A DNA stretch of 64,000 bases from Bacteroidota bacterium (lineage in GTDB: Bacteria > Bacteroidota > Bacteroidia > NS11-12g > UBA9320). The position numbers and the translations under genes were made by a program. The stretch lies in the NCBI GenBank assembly GCA_002746305.1, contig NVWV01000005.1, forward strand, positions 141,126 to 205,125. The letters are read 5' to 3'. The notes beneath the pieces were generated by a model that had not been told where the DNA came from, did not search any database, and saw nothing but the letters and a program-made list of their open reading frames with translations. The first letter of the stretch is position 1. Every line of letters begins with the position of its first letter. Positions 27,502 to 36,158 of the stretch are shown here, piece after piece.

Positions 27502-27846
27502 ATGAAGAAATTACTGAAAATTGCAGCAACCCTTAAAGTACTATTTGGAGCTAAGAAAGCCAACACTGGCGAATCGTCGTGGGGCGATGACGCTTCCGAC
27601 TTTTACAAAATGATAAAAGCAGCATTTACCGGTAACTTTAAATTCAAGAAAAGAAATATAATTATTGTGATAGCTGGGATCATTTATGTCTTGAATCCTT
27701 TGGACCTTTTACCAGCGGCATTACTTGGCCCAATTGGTTTGGTAGACGATGCAGCAATATTGATTTTTTTGTATAAGCGTATAACTAGTGAATTAGAAAG
27801 ATTTAGAAGAGATGCAAAGTTTGATGATGCGGAAGTAATTTCGTAG
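27502..27846 (+). CDS. YkvA-family (DUF1232) membrane protein
   Basis: A 114-residue protein with the DUF1232 core: IVIAGIIYVLNPLDLLPAALLGPIGLVDDAAILIFLYKRI, split over two short hydrophobic segments. The family is widespread and of unknown function. The conserved P-x-D-x-x-P block is present. Four bases separate it from the downstream HAD-like gene, so the pair is probably co-transcribed. Confidence 0.88.
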   Translation: MKKLLKIAATLKVLFGAKKANTGESSWGDDASDFYKMIKAAFTGNFKFKKRNIIIVIAGIIYVLNPLDLLPAALLGPIGLVDDAAILIFLYKRITSELERFRRDAKFDDAEVIS

Positions 27847-27850
27847 AACA

Positions 27851-28279
27851 ATGGGAGACAAGCATAAACTCAACGAACTCTTTGACAAAGAAGGAAACCT
27901 AATAAGTCCTCAATTACCAAAGGAGGTAAAAAATTACTTAATTGATATAGATGGTACAATTACAGAAGATGTACCCAATGAAGAGCCAGAAAGAATGGCG
28001 ACTTGTGAACCGTTTTCAGATGCTTTAGAAACCTTGAACCGTTGGTACGATCAAGGCCATATTATTACTTTTTTTACTTCACGAACATTAGAACATAAAG
28101 AAGTTACAGATACCTGGTTGCAAAAGCATGGTTTTAAACATCATGGAGTTCTATACGGTAAACCACGTGGAGGAAACTATCATTGGATAGACAATCATAT
28201 CGTACGAGCAACAAAGTACAAAGGAAAATTTACAGATTTAGTTACCCAAACCAAGAAGGTAGAGTTGTTCGAGGAGTAA
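27851..28279 (+). CDS. HAD-like hydrolase (often mislabelled phosphoheptose isomerase)
   Basis: A 142-residue soluble protein with HAD motif I as DIDGT (residues about 33-37, YLIDIDGTITED), a motif II-like segment FFTSRT, and a C-terminal acidic segment WIDNH. This small HAD group in Bacteroidota resembles 5'-nucleotidase/polynucleotide-kinase-type phosphatases. The substrate is unknown. There is no cap domain of note and no signal peptide. Confidence 0.75.
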   Translation: MGDKHKLNELFDKEGNLISPQLPKEVKNYLIDIDGTITEDVPNEEPERMATCEPFSDALETLNRWYDQGHIITFFTSRTLEHKEVTDTWLQKHGFKHHGVLYGKPRGGNYHWIDNHIVRATKYKGKFTDLVTQTKKVELFEE

Positions 28280-28315
28280 GAAAACTTTTTCCTATTTTGA
28301 AATTTGAAGAAAATA

Positions 28316-28347
28316 AAAAGGCAGCTATCACTAGCTGCCTTTTTTTT
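28316..28347. terminator. bidirectional intrinsic terminator
   Basis: GGCAGCTA (28320-28327) pairs perfectly with TAGCTGCC (28332-28339), with A tract before and eight T after. It separates the plus-strand HAD-like gene from the converging minus-strand YceI gene. Confidence 0.9.
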
Positions 28348-28395
28348 AGACTAATTAACCTAACAAATTAATCTATATCATTATCCCAATTGGAA

Positions 28396-28929
28396 CTACT
28401 TTTTCTTTACGTTCAATGTGATTTTTATTTTCACATCGTCGCTTAGTACAAAGCTACTTTCTCCTACACCAAAATCAAGTCTATCTAACTTTAAAATTCC
28501 AGAAAATTTACCCGTTTCTCCGCTGTTTGTAAATGTGAATGGCATATCTACTGATTTGGTCTTTCCTTTCATGGTAACATTAAACTTACCTAGATAACCT
28601 TTACTTGTTTTAGTAATAGATGTACTCTTCAATGTGATTTCAGGGTACTTAGCTGCGTTAAAATATTCTTCACCCTGTAAGTGCTTGTCTCTTTTGTTAA
28701 TACCCGTATTGATAGTTGCTACTTTAACACTGGCAAAAATGCTTGAGTTAGTTAAGTCATTTTCGTCAAATTTAACAGAAGCTGAGATTCCGGACAATGT
28801 ACCTTCGACTGTGAATCCCGCATTTTTGATGAAGAATTTTACTGAACCTGTAGTTGGGGCCCAACTCGTTGCTGCAATAGCAACTAATGAGGTTAATATA
28901 AAAGCAAATAGAATGTGTGTTTTTTTCAT
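28396..28929 (-). CDS. YceI-family polyisoprenoid-binding-like protein
   Basis: A 177-residue exported protein: signal peptide (first 23 residues) and a lipocalin-like YceI beta barrel (VKFFIKNAGFTVEGTLSGIS, NTGINKRDKHLQGEEYFNAAKYPEITLKST, GKTKSVDMPFTF, LDFGVGESSFVLSDDVKIKI). Structurally known members bind polyisoprenoid chains such as quinone tails. This gene ends an apparent eight-gene minus-strand run that includes a UbiA prenyltransferase and a type III polyketide synthase. The context suggests that the ligand is a prenylated product made by the same cluster; this is inference. Confidence 0.92.
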   Translation of the reverse strand: MKKTHILFAFILTSLVAIAATSWAPTTGSVKFFIKNAGFTVEGTLSGISASVKFDENDLTNSSIFASVKVATINTGINKRDKHLQGEEYFNAAKYPEITLKSTSITKTSKGYLGKFNVTMKGKTKSVDMPFTFTNSGETGKFSGILKLDRLDFGVGESSFVLSDDVKIKITLNVKKK

Positions 28930-28944
28930 GATTGTACGTGATCT

Positions 28945-29676
28945 TTATTTGTTGAATGGTTTAAAATTAATAGAAATCATGCCCATTAAAGACTTGTATC
29001 TGAATCTATCGTTATTCCCATTGTATACTATTTTTTTTTCTGTTTGAAATTCTGTAAACATAAATGTTAGTCCAGCGTTTATTGCTAGCCTACTAGATAC
29101 ATTAAACGTGCCATAGAGCTCACTGTTTAACATGCCAATGTCATTATCACTAATGAGCAGCACATTGTATGGAGTTGGCTTTGCATTTATAACTTCAGGA
29201 GTACTGCTAGGACTGTTGCTCGAGATTATTGTACCTTCTCTGCTTCCACCAAAACTCAAACCTGCAGCGTCAATGTTGAATCCAATTCCCCATTTATCGG
29301 TGAAATCATATTCTAAAAATATAGTAGCATTTACGGAATTGTGTTGAGCATTGTGTACACTAAAAGTATCAATATTTTCTTGAATATTTTCAATGAATAA
29401 TACTTGTGGTCCTTTTTCTCCACTGGTGAGACGGGCAGGGGCAGTTACGTAGTCTTTATCATTGCTGATATATCCATTGAATCGTACACCGTAACCAAGT
29501 TTGAATTTTTGGTTAGCAGTAATTGGGTGCATTTGTTTCCAAGATAGGCTCACATTAAACTCCTTTGGAGCGTACGAAAGAGCAAGACCAAAATCATGAT
29601 TTTGTTTAAATGATGATTGGGCATCACTCGTTAGTACAGATAAAAGGGCAATAGTTAGACTTATAATTTTTTTCAT
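28945..29676 (-). CDS. outer-membrane beta-barrel-like protein
   Basis: A 243-residue exported protein. The ATG at 29676 is chosen because it begins the signal peptide MKKIISLTIALLSVLTSDA and avoids overlap with the upstream gene; an in-frame ATG at 29694 would overlap. The body has alternating hydrophobic strands (KFKLGYGVRFNGYIS, TIFLEYDFTDKWGIGFNIDA, RLAINAGLTFMFTEF) and ends in a beta strand (MGMISINFKPFNK), consistent with a small barrel. The family is not recognised. It lies eight bases after the Omp85-like gene and 15 bases before yceI. Confidence 0.72.
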   Translation of the reverse strand: MKKIISLTIALLSVLTSDAQSSFKQNHDFGLALSYAPKEFNVSLSWKQMHPITANQKFKLGYGVRFNGYISNDKDYVTAPARLTSGEKGPQVLFIENIQENIDTFSVHNAQHNSVNATIFLEYDFTDKWGIGFNIDAAGLSFGGSREGTIISSNSPSSTPEVINAKPTPYNVLLISDNDIGMLNSELYGTFNVSSRLAINAGLTFMFTEFQTEKKIVYNGNNDRFRYKSLMGMISINFKPFNK

Positions 29677-29684
29677 GTGATTGA

Positions 29685-30746
29685 TTAAAAACATTCTCCA
29701 AAAACGATATAGAAACCATGGCTGTCCATTGTCCTACCGTAGTCTATTCGAATGTTGGCTGGAGAGTCTTTGTTAATTTGGAAACGTAGTCCTGCCCCGT
29801 AGTTGTAGTGAAAACGATTAAGTTCAAACTCCATTCCATTGGAGTAAACCTGTCCCACTCCAGAAAATGCGGCAACACCTATTCTCCAAAAGACATGACG
29901 CCGAACCTCCGCCTGTAGGATACTCAAATTATTGTCTCTAAATCGACCAGCATAAAACCCTCTTAGGAATCTGGGTCCACCTATATAAGGCATCATCCTA
30001 AATGGAACAATTCCCTTATTATGAACAGTATATAGATTAGAATTTAGAACTAATTTATTGAAAGTTTTATAATATCTAAGATCCAATGTGTGGTTGAAAA
30101 ATCCAGATGTCATATGGGTTTGGTCACTATATTTGGTGAATTTCGTTTCCAAAAAATGACCGGAAGACGGGTTCAGTATGTTATTTCTTTTGTCAACCAA
30201 AATACCAATTCCTACACCAGTAGAAGAGTAGCCCATATTGTCGATGTAGAAATTCTCTTGATCTATAGGTTTATCAATTTTTCCTAAAGTTTGATGGTGT
30301 ACAGTGGCACCCAAATAGAAATTTTCCTTTAAACGGGAGTATAAAGCTACATTAACATCTAGATACATGATTTTAATAAGACAGTAGTCTTCCTTCTTAC
30401 TATTGTTACCAATGCCAAAGTAAAATTCTGGAAACTTACTCAGGTCATGGGATCCTCGGATATAGAACTTGTTTTCGGGGGTGAAAATATTGAAGTCGCT
30501 CTGAAAAGATGCTTGTCCCTTTTGGGTAACATCTACGAAAATTTGGGCATTAGATTTTCGAGTAGTAGAGTCTTTTGGAGTATAAAACCCAAGCAAGGTT
30601 GCACCTATTCCCCAATTAGTTTCTGGTGTGTGAAACAAGCTCGGTAGGGGTTGCATTCTAAATCTCTTAATACTGTCTTGCTGTGCAAAGACAATAGTGC
30701 AAAGAGTTAGAAATACAAGTACTATTAGTTGCCGTTTTTTAATCAC
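29685..30746 (-). CDS. BamA/TamA (Omp85)-like outer-membrane barrel without POTRA domains
   Basis: A 353-residue protein with signal peptide (MIKKRQLIVLVFLTLCTIVFA) and a barrel resembling the bacterial surface antigen D15 domain: GVGIGILVDKRNNILNPSSG, FETKFTKYS-type strands, PYIGGPRFLRGFYAGRFRDN, and the end block GAGLRFQINKDSPANIRIDYG. The RFLRGF segment corresponds to the RGF/Y lid-loop motif of Omp85 proteins. There is no room for POTRA repeats before the barrel. Such short forms are common in Bacteroidota; a role in moving a lipid or protein across the outer membrane is inferred from the cluster. Confidence 0.85.
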   Translation of the reverse strand: MIKKRQLIVLVFLTLCTIVFAQQDSIKRFRMQPLPSLFHTPETNWGIGATLLGFYTPKDSTTRKSNAQIFVDVTQKGQASFQSDFNIFTPENKFYIRGSHDLSKFPEFYFGIGNNSKKEDYCLIKIMYLDVNVALYSRLKENFYLGATVHHQTLGKIDKPIDQENFYIDNMGYSSTGVGIGILVDKRNNILNPSSGHFLETKFTKYSDQTHMTSGFFNHTLDLRYYKTFNKLVLNSNLYTVHNKGIVPFRMMPYIGGPRFLRGFYAGRFRDNNLSILQAEVRRHVFWRIGVAAFSGVGQVYSNGMEFELNRFHYNYGAGLRFQINKDSPANIRIDYGRTMDSHGFYIVFGECF

Positions 30747-30764
30747 TCGAATCGCTTGATTTAA

Positions 30765-31877
30765 TTAATGTAACTGGCTAAAGCTACGTACAAAGGTATC
30801 TCCCTGCATGTCATTCACAACCTTATTACGGATGGGCTTAACGTATTTTAGAATTTTGACAACAACATGATGAAGTGTAGGGCTAAGCATAATGGAGTTT
30901 AGTAGCTCTGCTTTGTCTACTCGATCACCAAATAACCTATCCCAATTTTCATTGTATGTATTACAAAGTTCTTTGAATGAAGGTTCTTGTTTTATAAGTT
31001 GTGATAGAAGTAGAGCACTTCGAGCAGCTATACTCATGCCATTCCCACTAAGCGGACTTATACTGCCACCCGCATCACCCACAAATAACATGTGGTCATT
31101 GAATAAGGATTGCTTATTGAATTTTATATTGCTTATGACCAATGGTTTTTTCCAAGCAAATGAAGCGTTGTTAAAAACAGATTTAAGTTGTTTGTTTTTC
31201 CAAAGAACCTGTTGCTCCAACTGGGTAATATTGTTGTTGTTGGCTTTTAGTTGTTCAGCATCAGCTAGATAGCAAAGGCAGTATAAGTCTTTTTCTATTT
31301 TACTCATACCGCAGTATCCCCCCTTAAAAGAGTGAAGAGATATAAGGTCGTTTCTAAAATCCCCCATTATATGATACTTGACACCGACAAAATTTCTTTT
31401 GTTTGAAGGTTTGGGTTTACGTGCATATGAGGCACTATACTTACCATGAGATCCGACTATTAGGTCAGCAGAATAAGATTCTGTAGAAGTGAAAATAGTT
31501 TTACTATCTACCTTAATTACCTTGGTATTGGGTAGAAACAGAACTCCAGAACGTTTCATTTGTTCAGCAAGTTCAAAATCAAGTTTGTATCTACTAACTC
31601 CAAAGCCACCCATTTTTAGTGATGTGTTGAGTTCCGCACCCATTTGAGAAGTAAGTTGTAGATTTTTTATGATAGGAAGGTTCCATTCATCGAGTCTCAA
31701 GCCAAGTGACTTAAAGAATTCATAGGATTCCAAAGAGATGAATTCACCACACACCTTGTGACTAGGGTATCTCTCTTTTTCAAATACAATCACTCGTTTT
31801 CCGGCATCGGCTAGCAATATTGCCAGGCAACTGCCGGCAATACCAGCTCCAATTATGCCTATATCATAATTATCCAT
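30765..31877 (-). CDS. FAD-dependent oxidoreductase (geranylgeranyl-reductase/monooxygenase type)
   Basis: A 370-residue flavoprotein. The dinucleotide motif GIIGAGIAGSCLAILLADAG (residues 7-26) is followed by FEKERYPSHKVCGEF, the Cys-Gly block of geranylgeranyl-reductase-like and aromatic hydroxylase-like enzymes. A second FAD motif reads LFVGDAGGSISPLSGNGMS. It overlaps the methyltransferase gene by eight bases. Next to a polyketide synthase and a prenyltransferase it could hydroxylate the aromatic ring or reduce the prenyl chain; the sequence does not decide between these. Confidence 0.88.
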   Translation of the reverse strand: MDNYDIGIIGAGIAGSCLAILLADAGKRVIVFEKERYPSHKVCGEFISLESYEFFKSLGLRLDEWNLPIIKNLQLTSQMGAELNTSLKMGGFGVSRYKLDFELAEQMKRSGVLFLPNTKVIKVDSKTIFTSTESYSADLIVGSHGKYSASYARKPKPSNKRNFVGVKYHIMGDFRNDLISLHSFKGGYCGMSKIEKDLYCLCYLADAEQLKANNNNITQLEQQVLWKNKQLKSVFNNASFAWKKPLVISNIKFNKQSLFNDHMLFVGDAGGSISPLSGNGMSIAARSALLLSQLIKQEPSFKELCNTYNENWDRLFGDRVDKAELLNSIMLSPTLHHVVVKILKYVKPIRNKVVNDMQGDTFVRSFSQLH

Positions 31878-32544
31878 AAACCATGATTTGATGACGGAAG
31901 GCCCATTTCCATTTTACCGAGAATTTTTTTGCTCCAGCCTGTTTTAGGTAATTGTTCCATTCCCTTTTCTTGAAACCTCTCAGAACACTTAGTGGAGCAT
32001 CATTCTTAACCAAATGAGATTTCGAAAATAGACGGGTAAGCGTTTTAATGGCGTAGTGAGCTATGAAGTTCCTCTCTAAGTCGTTGATTATTAGAGTGCA
32101 ATTTTCGTGTATGCTAAATTGTATCAGTTCAATTATTTGCTTGTCAGAGAGGTGATGGGTAAATAAACAAGCATGAAGAATGTCTATTTTTTGTACGTGT
32201 TGATTTACATTTCTGTAGTCATCAGTTATGAATGTAAGGTCAGAAGGCAAATGAGATTGAGCGTACTCAGTACAGACTTTTTTTAAGTCTACCCCATATA
32301 GTTTACATGAAATGTTTTTGGATTTGGTGTATTGGTATATTTGGTGAAGCATATCCCCACCACCTGAACCAATATCTACAATAGTCTTATTGTTAAGGTC
32401 AATTTTCTTAAAAGCGTTTATGGAAATGCCATAACCTCCTAGTAGTGTGTTTATTGAATGGAGTTCTTTGAGGTTTAAGATCAGGTCTTCTTGATGTACA
32501 TGGCCGTCCAAAAGTTCTTTGGTTTGTGACCGAAGCTTAAACAT
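31870..32544 (-). CDS. class I SAM-dependent methyltransferase
   Basis: A 224-residue methyltransferase with motif I VDIGSGGGDMLHQIYQY, the acidic strand-2 end LYGVDLKKVC, and a motif IV-like HACLFTHHLSD. Enzymes of this type methylate O, N or C atoms of small molecules. It overlaps the polyketide synthase gene by eight bases and the oxidoreductase by eight bases, so the three are almost certainly coupled, which suggests that it methylates the polyketide product or its hydroxylated form. Confidence 0.88.
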   Translation of the reverse strand: MFKLRSQTKELLDGHVHQEDLILNLKELHSINTLLGGYGISINAFKKIDLNNKTIVDIGSGGGDMLHQIYQYTKSKNISCKLYGVDLKKVCTEYAQSHLPSDLTFITDDYRNVNQHVQKIDILHACLFTHHLSDKQIIELIQFSIHENCTLIINDLERNFIAHYAIKTLTRLFSKSHLVKNDAPLSVLRGFKKREWNNYLKQAGAKKFSVKWKWAFRHQIMVYG

Positions 32545-33556
32545 ACGAGAGTAAGGCCGATTCTAAGGTAAGTCCAGGTCCAAAAGCACAGGCAATGAAC
32601 TCGTTTTTAGTTGAGGTAGGATTGGTGAGCATTTCACTAATTACAAATAAAATGGTGGCACTTGACATGTTTCCATTTTCTAAAAGTACTTTTCTAGATG
32701 CTGCAAGTTCATTTTCATGTAAACCCAAGGTAGACTTTATACCATCTACTATTTGTTTCCCTCCGGGATGAATTGCCCAACCAATACTGTTTGGCTCTCT
32801 GTTGAATAACCTAGTTTTTTCAAGGGATTGTTTAATACTTGATGGAACTTCACTGGAAAGTGTCATCAGGAATCCATCAGGCGAAATTTTCCAACTCATT
32901 TCTTCTTTTGAGTTTGGAATCAAACGAGACTCAAAGTCCTCTAACTTTAATTTAGCGTTTGTCTCATTTGAGCTAATAATTACGGATGCTGCACCATCAG
33001 CAAAGATGGAATTGGATAACAGGTAGTCGTCAATGAACTTGTTTTGGAAGTGAAGTGTGCAAAGTTCCACGGATACTAGTAAAACAGTCCTGTTAGGTGT
33101 AGTACAGATGTCGTTGGCCATTCGTAAGCCAGTTAGTGAGGCATAACAACCCATAAAGTTTACATTGTATCGTCGAATAGTAGTGGGTAGGTTATAGTGG
33201 TTGATTATGTCAATTTCTACACCCGGAGCTTGCATCCCAGTACAGCTAATGAAAATGATGTCAGTTATTTGGTCTTTAGCAGAATGAAAGGATTTGTTGT
33301 TTTCAATGGCACGAATAGCCAATTTTAGTGCGTTGTCGTGGTATGTGGTTAGTTTTTCCTCCAGTGGCATAGCCACGAGTTTTTTGATGTCCGGTTCTAT
33401 GCAGTTTCTTTTGTTAATGGCACTTCGAGCGGTTAAAAATTTTATTTTTCGCTGAGTATCAGAATCTTTCGTCATGGAAGAATAGATTTCACAAAACTCA
33501 CTTTGTGTCAACGAATGATCTGGAACTGCTGTTCCTATGTTTAAAATGTAACTCAA
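32537..33556 (-). CDS. type III polyketide synthase (chalcone/stilbene-synthase-like)
   Basis: A 339-residue homodimeric ketosynthase that would extend an acyl-CoA starter with malonyl-CoA and cyclise the chain to a resorcinol, pyrone or phloroglucinol. The catalytic triad is complete: Cys137 in NFMGCYASLTG, His263 in WAIHPGGKQI, Asn296 in NGNMSSATILFV. The C-terminal loop AFGPGLTLE matches the family GFGPG motif. The length is slightly short for the family but no block is missing. Neighbours are a UbiA prenyltransferase (upstream, three-base gap) and a methyltransferase (downstream, overlapping). Confidence 0.95.
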   Translation of the reverse strand: MSYILNIGTAVPDHSLTQSEFCEIYSSMTKDSDTQRKIKFLTARSAINKRNCIEPDIKKLVAMPLEEKLTTYHDNALKLAIRAIENNKSFHSAKDQITDIIFISCTGMQAPGVEIDIINHYNLPTTIRRYNVNFMGCYASLTGLRMANDICTTPNRTVLLVSVELCTLHFQNKFIDDYLLSNSIFADGAASVIISSNETNAKLKLEDFESRLIPNSKEEMSWKISPDGFLMTLSSEVPSSIKQSLEKTRLFNREPNSIGWAIHPGGKQIVDGIKSTLGLHENELAASRKVLLENGNMSSATILFVISEMLTNPTSTKNEFIACAFGPGLTLESALLSYV

Positions 33557-33559
33557 TGT

Positions 33560-34462
33560 TTATGTTAGAATCAGGTAAATAAAGAATAGATTTAATACGA
33601 CTGCTGCTATTACATTCATTTGCATGGTGTGCTTGTAATCGGCATTTTTAGTGTCTGTCCAAACCTTACTAGCCCAGTATACAAAGTATGCAATGATTGG
33701 GATTTGTACAATCAGCAGGAGATAGAACGAGTTGATGTCCAAATCCTTAAAGTGTAAATAGTAGAAAACGGTTGATATACCAAACATCAGTCCAGAGAAT
33801 ATGAATGTGCCCCTGTATCCAAGCTTGTAACTTAAGGTGGTAACACCATCATCTAAGTCGCTTTGATGCTGATAGATCTGAGTAAGGGGATATATAGCAC
33901 CTATTTGGAAGGAAGAGGCGAGCATAGCAAGTATGTATTTGTGAATTGGAACTCCAATCAAACAGAATGATTCTAGGTGTTGAGTCATACTATTTAGGCC
34001 ATAAGAAGCCTTTGCTGAAAGGTAAAAGGTAAAAGCACCTTGAAATATGAAAATAACTAGAAACCCAATAAATGGATATTGTTTAAGTCGAATGGGTCTG
34101 TAGCTGTATAGGCGAGAAGCGATGATATATATTGTGACGAATACACCTATTTCTGGATGAATATACGTTGATACTAAGATGGCAGCTAGATCCAAGGTGT
34201 TGGCAAGTAGTAGCATTTTACTATTGGCGGGTGGTGGATTTTTAATCCCACCAACACTTCCATTGTCACGGTCGTAATAACTATTAAAGAGATTACTTGC
34301 GGGATACACCAAAAGGTGCAAGAGACAAAAGGTTATGATTGCATTTGTCGTATTGATAAGTTGTATCTGGGATAATGCAAACAGGTACACCGGCATTAGT
34401 AGCAACGAAAAATGAAGTCTTAAATGCGTGAACGCATCTTTCCAGTCTTGTCTAATCTTCAC
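33560..34462 (-). CDS. UbiA-family prenyltransferase
   Basis: A 300-residue integral membrane protein with about eight to nine helices. The first Asp-rich motif is NSYYDRD (Asn60, Asp64, Asp66) and the second is SDLDDG near residue 205; these bind Mg-prenyl diphosphate. UbiA enzymes attach a prenyl chain to an aromatic or quinone acceptor. Quinone biosynthesis genes are absent around it, while a type III polyketide synthase follows, so I infer that the acceptor is the polyketide-derived ring. It overlaps the upstream barrel gene by 11 bases. Confidence 0.93.
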   Translation of the reverse strand: MKIRQDWKDAFTHLRLHFSLLLMPVYLFALSQIQLINTTNAIITFCLLHLLVYPASNLFNSYYDRDNGSVGGIKNPPPANSKMLLLANTLDLAAILVSTYIHPEIGVFVTIYIIASRLYSYRPIRLKQYPFIGFLVIFIFQGAFTFYLSAKASYGLNSMTQHLESFCLIGVPIHKYILAMLASSFQIGAIYPLTQIYQHQSDLDDGVTTLSYKLGYRGTFIFSGLMFGISTVFYYLHFKDLDINSFYLLLIVQIPIIAYFVYWASKVWTDTKNADYKHTMQMNVIAAVVLNLFFIYLILT

Positions 34463-35015
34463 GTTTTAGGTTTATTCTTTTGTTTAGTCGTATCTGCCAA
34501 AGGGTAATCCATCCTTCACCTACAGGCTTACCATCCATTTTTACATTCAACTCTACACCGTTGGTAAATGCAGTACCTAGTTCCCATCCATTTTTAAAAT
34601 GGAAGAGATATCCCAGTTCAAAAGTAGGTTGAACGACGTCTATTTCCGTGCTTCCCTCTTGAATGACTTCCGATGAATCTTGCCAGTTTACTTTCATGAA
34701 CCAAATATCAGTTCGAAGGCCTAAGTATAGGCCCCTGCATTCTGGTGTAAGATAGTATCTATAACCGAGCGATCCTCCAGGTCCACCGCCACGTTCATCA
34801 TCATTGAGGCCACTAAAATCCCATCGAATGGTTCGATTATATGCCAATCGAACATTAAAGCTATGGTGATTATCGTGGGGTGAGAATTCTGCTTGTACGC
34901 CAATGACGTGTCCTGCAGGATAGTAATTGTATTCTGGACCAACCACCAGTTTTGGAGACTGAGCAAAACTTAGAAGTGTGAAAACCAATGCTGCGGTTAC
35001 GAGTACGATTCGCAT
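34452..35015 (-). CDS. outer-membrane beta-barrel-like protein
   Basis: A 187-residue exported protein with signal peptide (MRIVLVTAALVFTLLSFA) and alternating strands (KLVVGPEYNYYPAGHVIGVQ, FELGYLFHFKNGWELGTAF, WITLWQIRLNKRINL) typical of small outer-membrane barrels. I do not recognise the family. It overlaps the UbiA gene by 11 bases, so it is the first gene of the polyketide/prenyl operon and may act in export or envelope placement of the product; this is inference from position only. Confidence 0.68.
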   Translation of the reverse strand: MRIVLVTAALVFTLLSFAQSPKLVVGPEYNYYPAGHVIGVQAEFSPHDNHHSFNVRLAYNRTIRWDFSGLNDDERGGGPGGSLGYRYYLTPECRGLYLGLRTDIWFMKVNWQDSSEVIQEGSTEIDVVQPTFELGYLFHFKNGWELGTAFTNGVELNVKMDGKPVGEGWITLWQIRLNKRINLKRED

Positions 35016-35043
35016 ATCTTATTCAAATGTAAGTAAAACAAAA

Positions 35044-35070
35044 AATCCCCTCTGCACGGCAGAGAGGATT
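35044..35070 (-). terminator. intrinsic terminator of the DUF4468-like gene
   Basis: On the minus strand AATCCTCTCTGC (from 35070) pairs with GCAGAGGGGATT around a three-base loop and runs into TTTTTT. It follows the stop codon at 35095 by about 25 bases and separates this gene from the polyketide operon. Confidence 0.88.
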
Positions 35071-35094
35071 TTGAAAGTCTTTTACAATAAGATG

Positions 35095-35976
35095 TTACCA
35101 GTCGTCATCATCTATGAATGGAGTAGCATCACAAGTTGCTTTAAGATCATCAATAAGTCTGGTCATTTGTGCATTGCAAGCCATAAGAATTTTATCATTA
35201 CCTCTAATATTCTTTTTAGCGGTCATATAGTATTCCATATAGGTTTCTTCATCCTCTTTGTCTCCTGAACTATTAGCAGTTACGTGAACGAAATTGTTGA
35301 ATTTGTATCTGTATCTTTCATCTTTAAAACGCAATTCCATATCAAACTTAATGATACCTGCGTTTTCTTTTTGATATTTATTTACTTGAATAACAAGAGG
35401 CATAGTAACGAAAGCCTTGATTGTATTTCCTTCTTTCCCGTCGGGGTCAAGACCAGATTCTTCAATCATTTTCTTAGCTTCTTTTTTGCCAAATTGCTTT
35501 TGCATCCAAACCATAGCTCGAGCATACAATGAGTCCGAAAGTGCATAATCGTCTCCTCCAAGGTCTAAGAATCTATCTGGAACGATAACTTCAACTATTT
35601 CCACAAAAGTGACTAGTTGAGAGGAACTATCATAAGGCATTCCAGTAAAACGTTCATAAGGCCTAGCTTCAACCTTAGGTCTTGCAGAGCGAACATAATC
35701 TAGGCCACCAAATCCGAAGTCGGATCCCGAGTCGTCTCCCCATCCACCATCATCGTCTCCCCATCCATCATCGGATGTAGAGTCGTCAAGAGAAGCGGCA
35801 CTAGTGCCGGAAGGGTCGTAATCGTAATCGCCAGGGGCGTCGGTGTCAGAGGCGTCATCAGTGCCCCAAGAATCTCCAGAATCATCCCAGGAATCACCTG
35901 AGTCGTCCCAAGATTGTGCATTGGCAGTTAAGCCAATAACAAAAAAAGAAAGTAGTGTAAGAAGTATTTTTTTCAT
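35095..35976 (-). CDS. exported DUF4468-like protein with Asp/Ser/Trp-rich repeat region
   Basis: A 293-residue exported protein. The ATG at 35976 gives the signal peptide MKKILLTLLSFFVIGLTANA. Residues about 22-85 are extremely acidic low-complexity with repeats of the form SWDDSGD and DGWGDDD. From about 110 a folded domain resembles DUF4468: ALSDSLYARAMVWMQKQFG, IKAFVTMPLVIQV, and FKDERYRYKFNNFVHV. The protein ends in an acidic DDDDW. The fold is of unknown function; the acidic aromatic repeats could bind calcium or act as an extended spacer. It is a single-gene transcript with its own terminator. Confidence 0.7.
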   Translation of the reverse strand: MKKILLTLLSFFVIGLTANAQSWDDSGDSWDDSGDSWGTDDASDTDAPGDYDYDPSGTSAASLDDSTSDDGWGDDDGGWGDDSGSDFGFGGLDYVRSARPKVEARPYERFTGMPYDSSSQLVTFVEIVEVIVPDRFLDLGGDDYALSDSLYARAMVWMQKQFGKKEAKKMIEESGLDPDGKEGNTIKAFVTMPLVIQVNKYQKENAGIIKFDMELRFKDERYRYKFNNFVHVTANSSGDKEDEETYMEYYMTAKKNIRGNDKILMACNAQMTRLIDDLKATCDATPFIDDDDW

Positions 35977-36158
35977 GTTAAGTAAATTGTCCCAGTTAAA
36001 GTATGCCAATATCCATGCCAGACCCTCAAAAGGTCAACGAAAATAGTCTATTTTTTATTTTAGGCAAGTTAATGATTTGTGGATTAAAAAAAATACGACT
36101 TAAATTCTGATTCCAATTATGTTTCCCTCTCTTTGCCTAATTATTAAGTATTTACATT

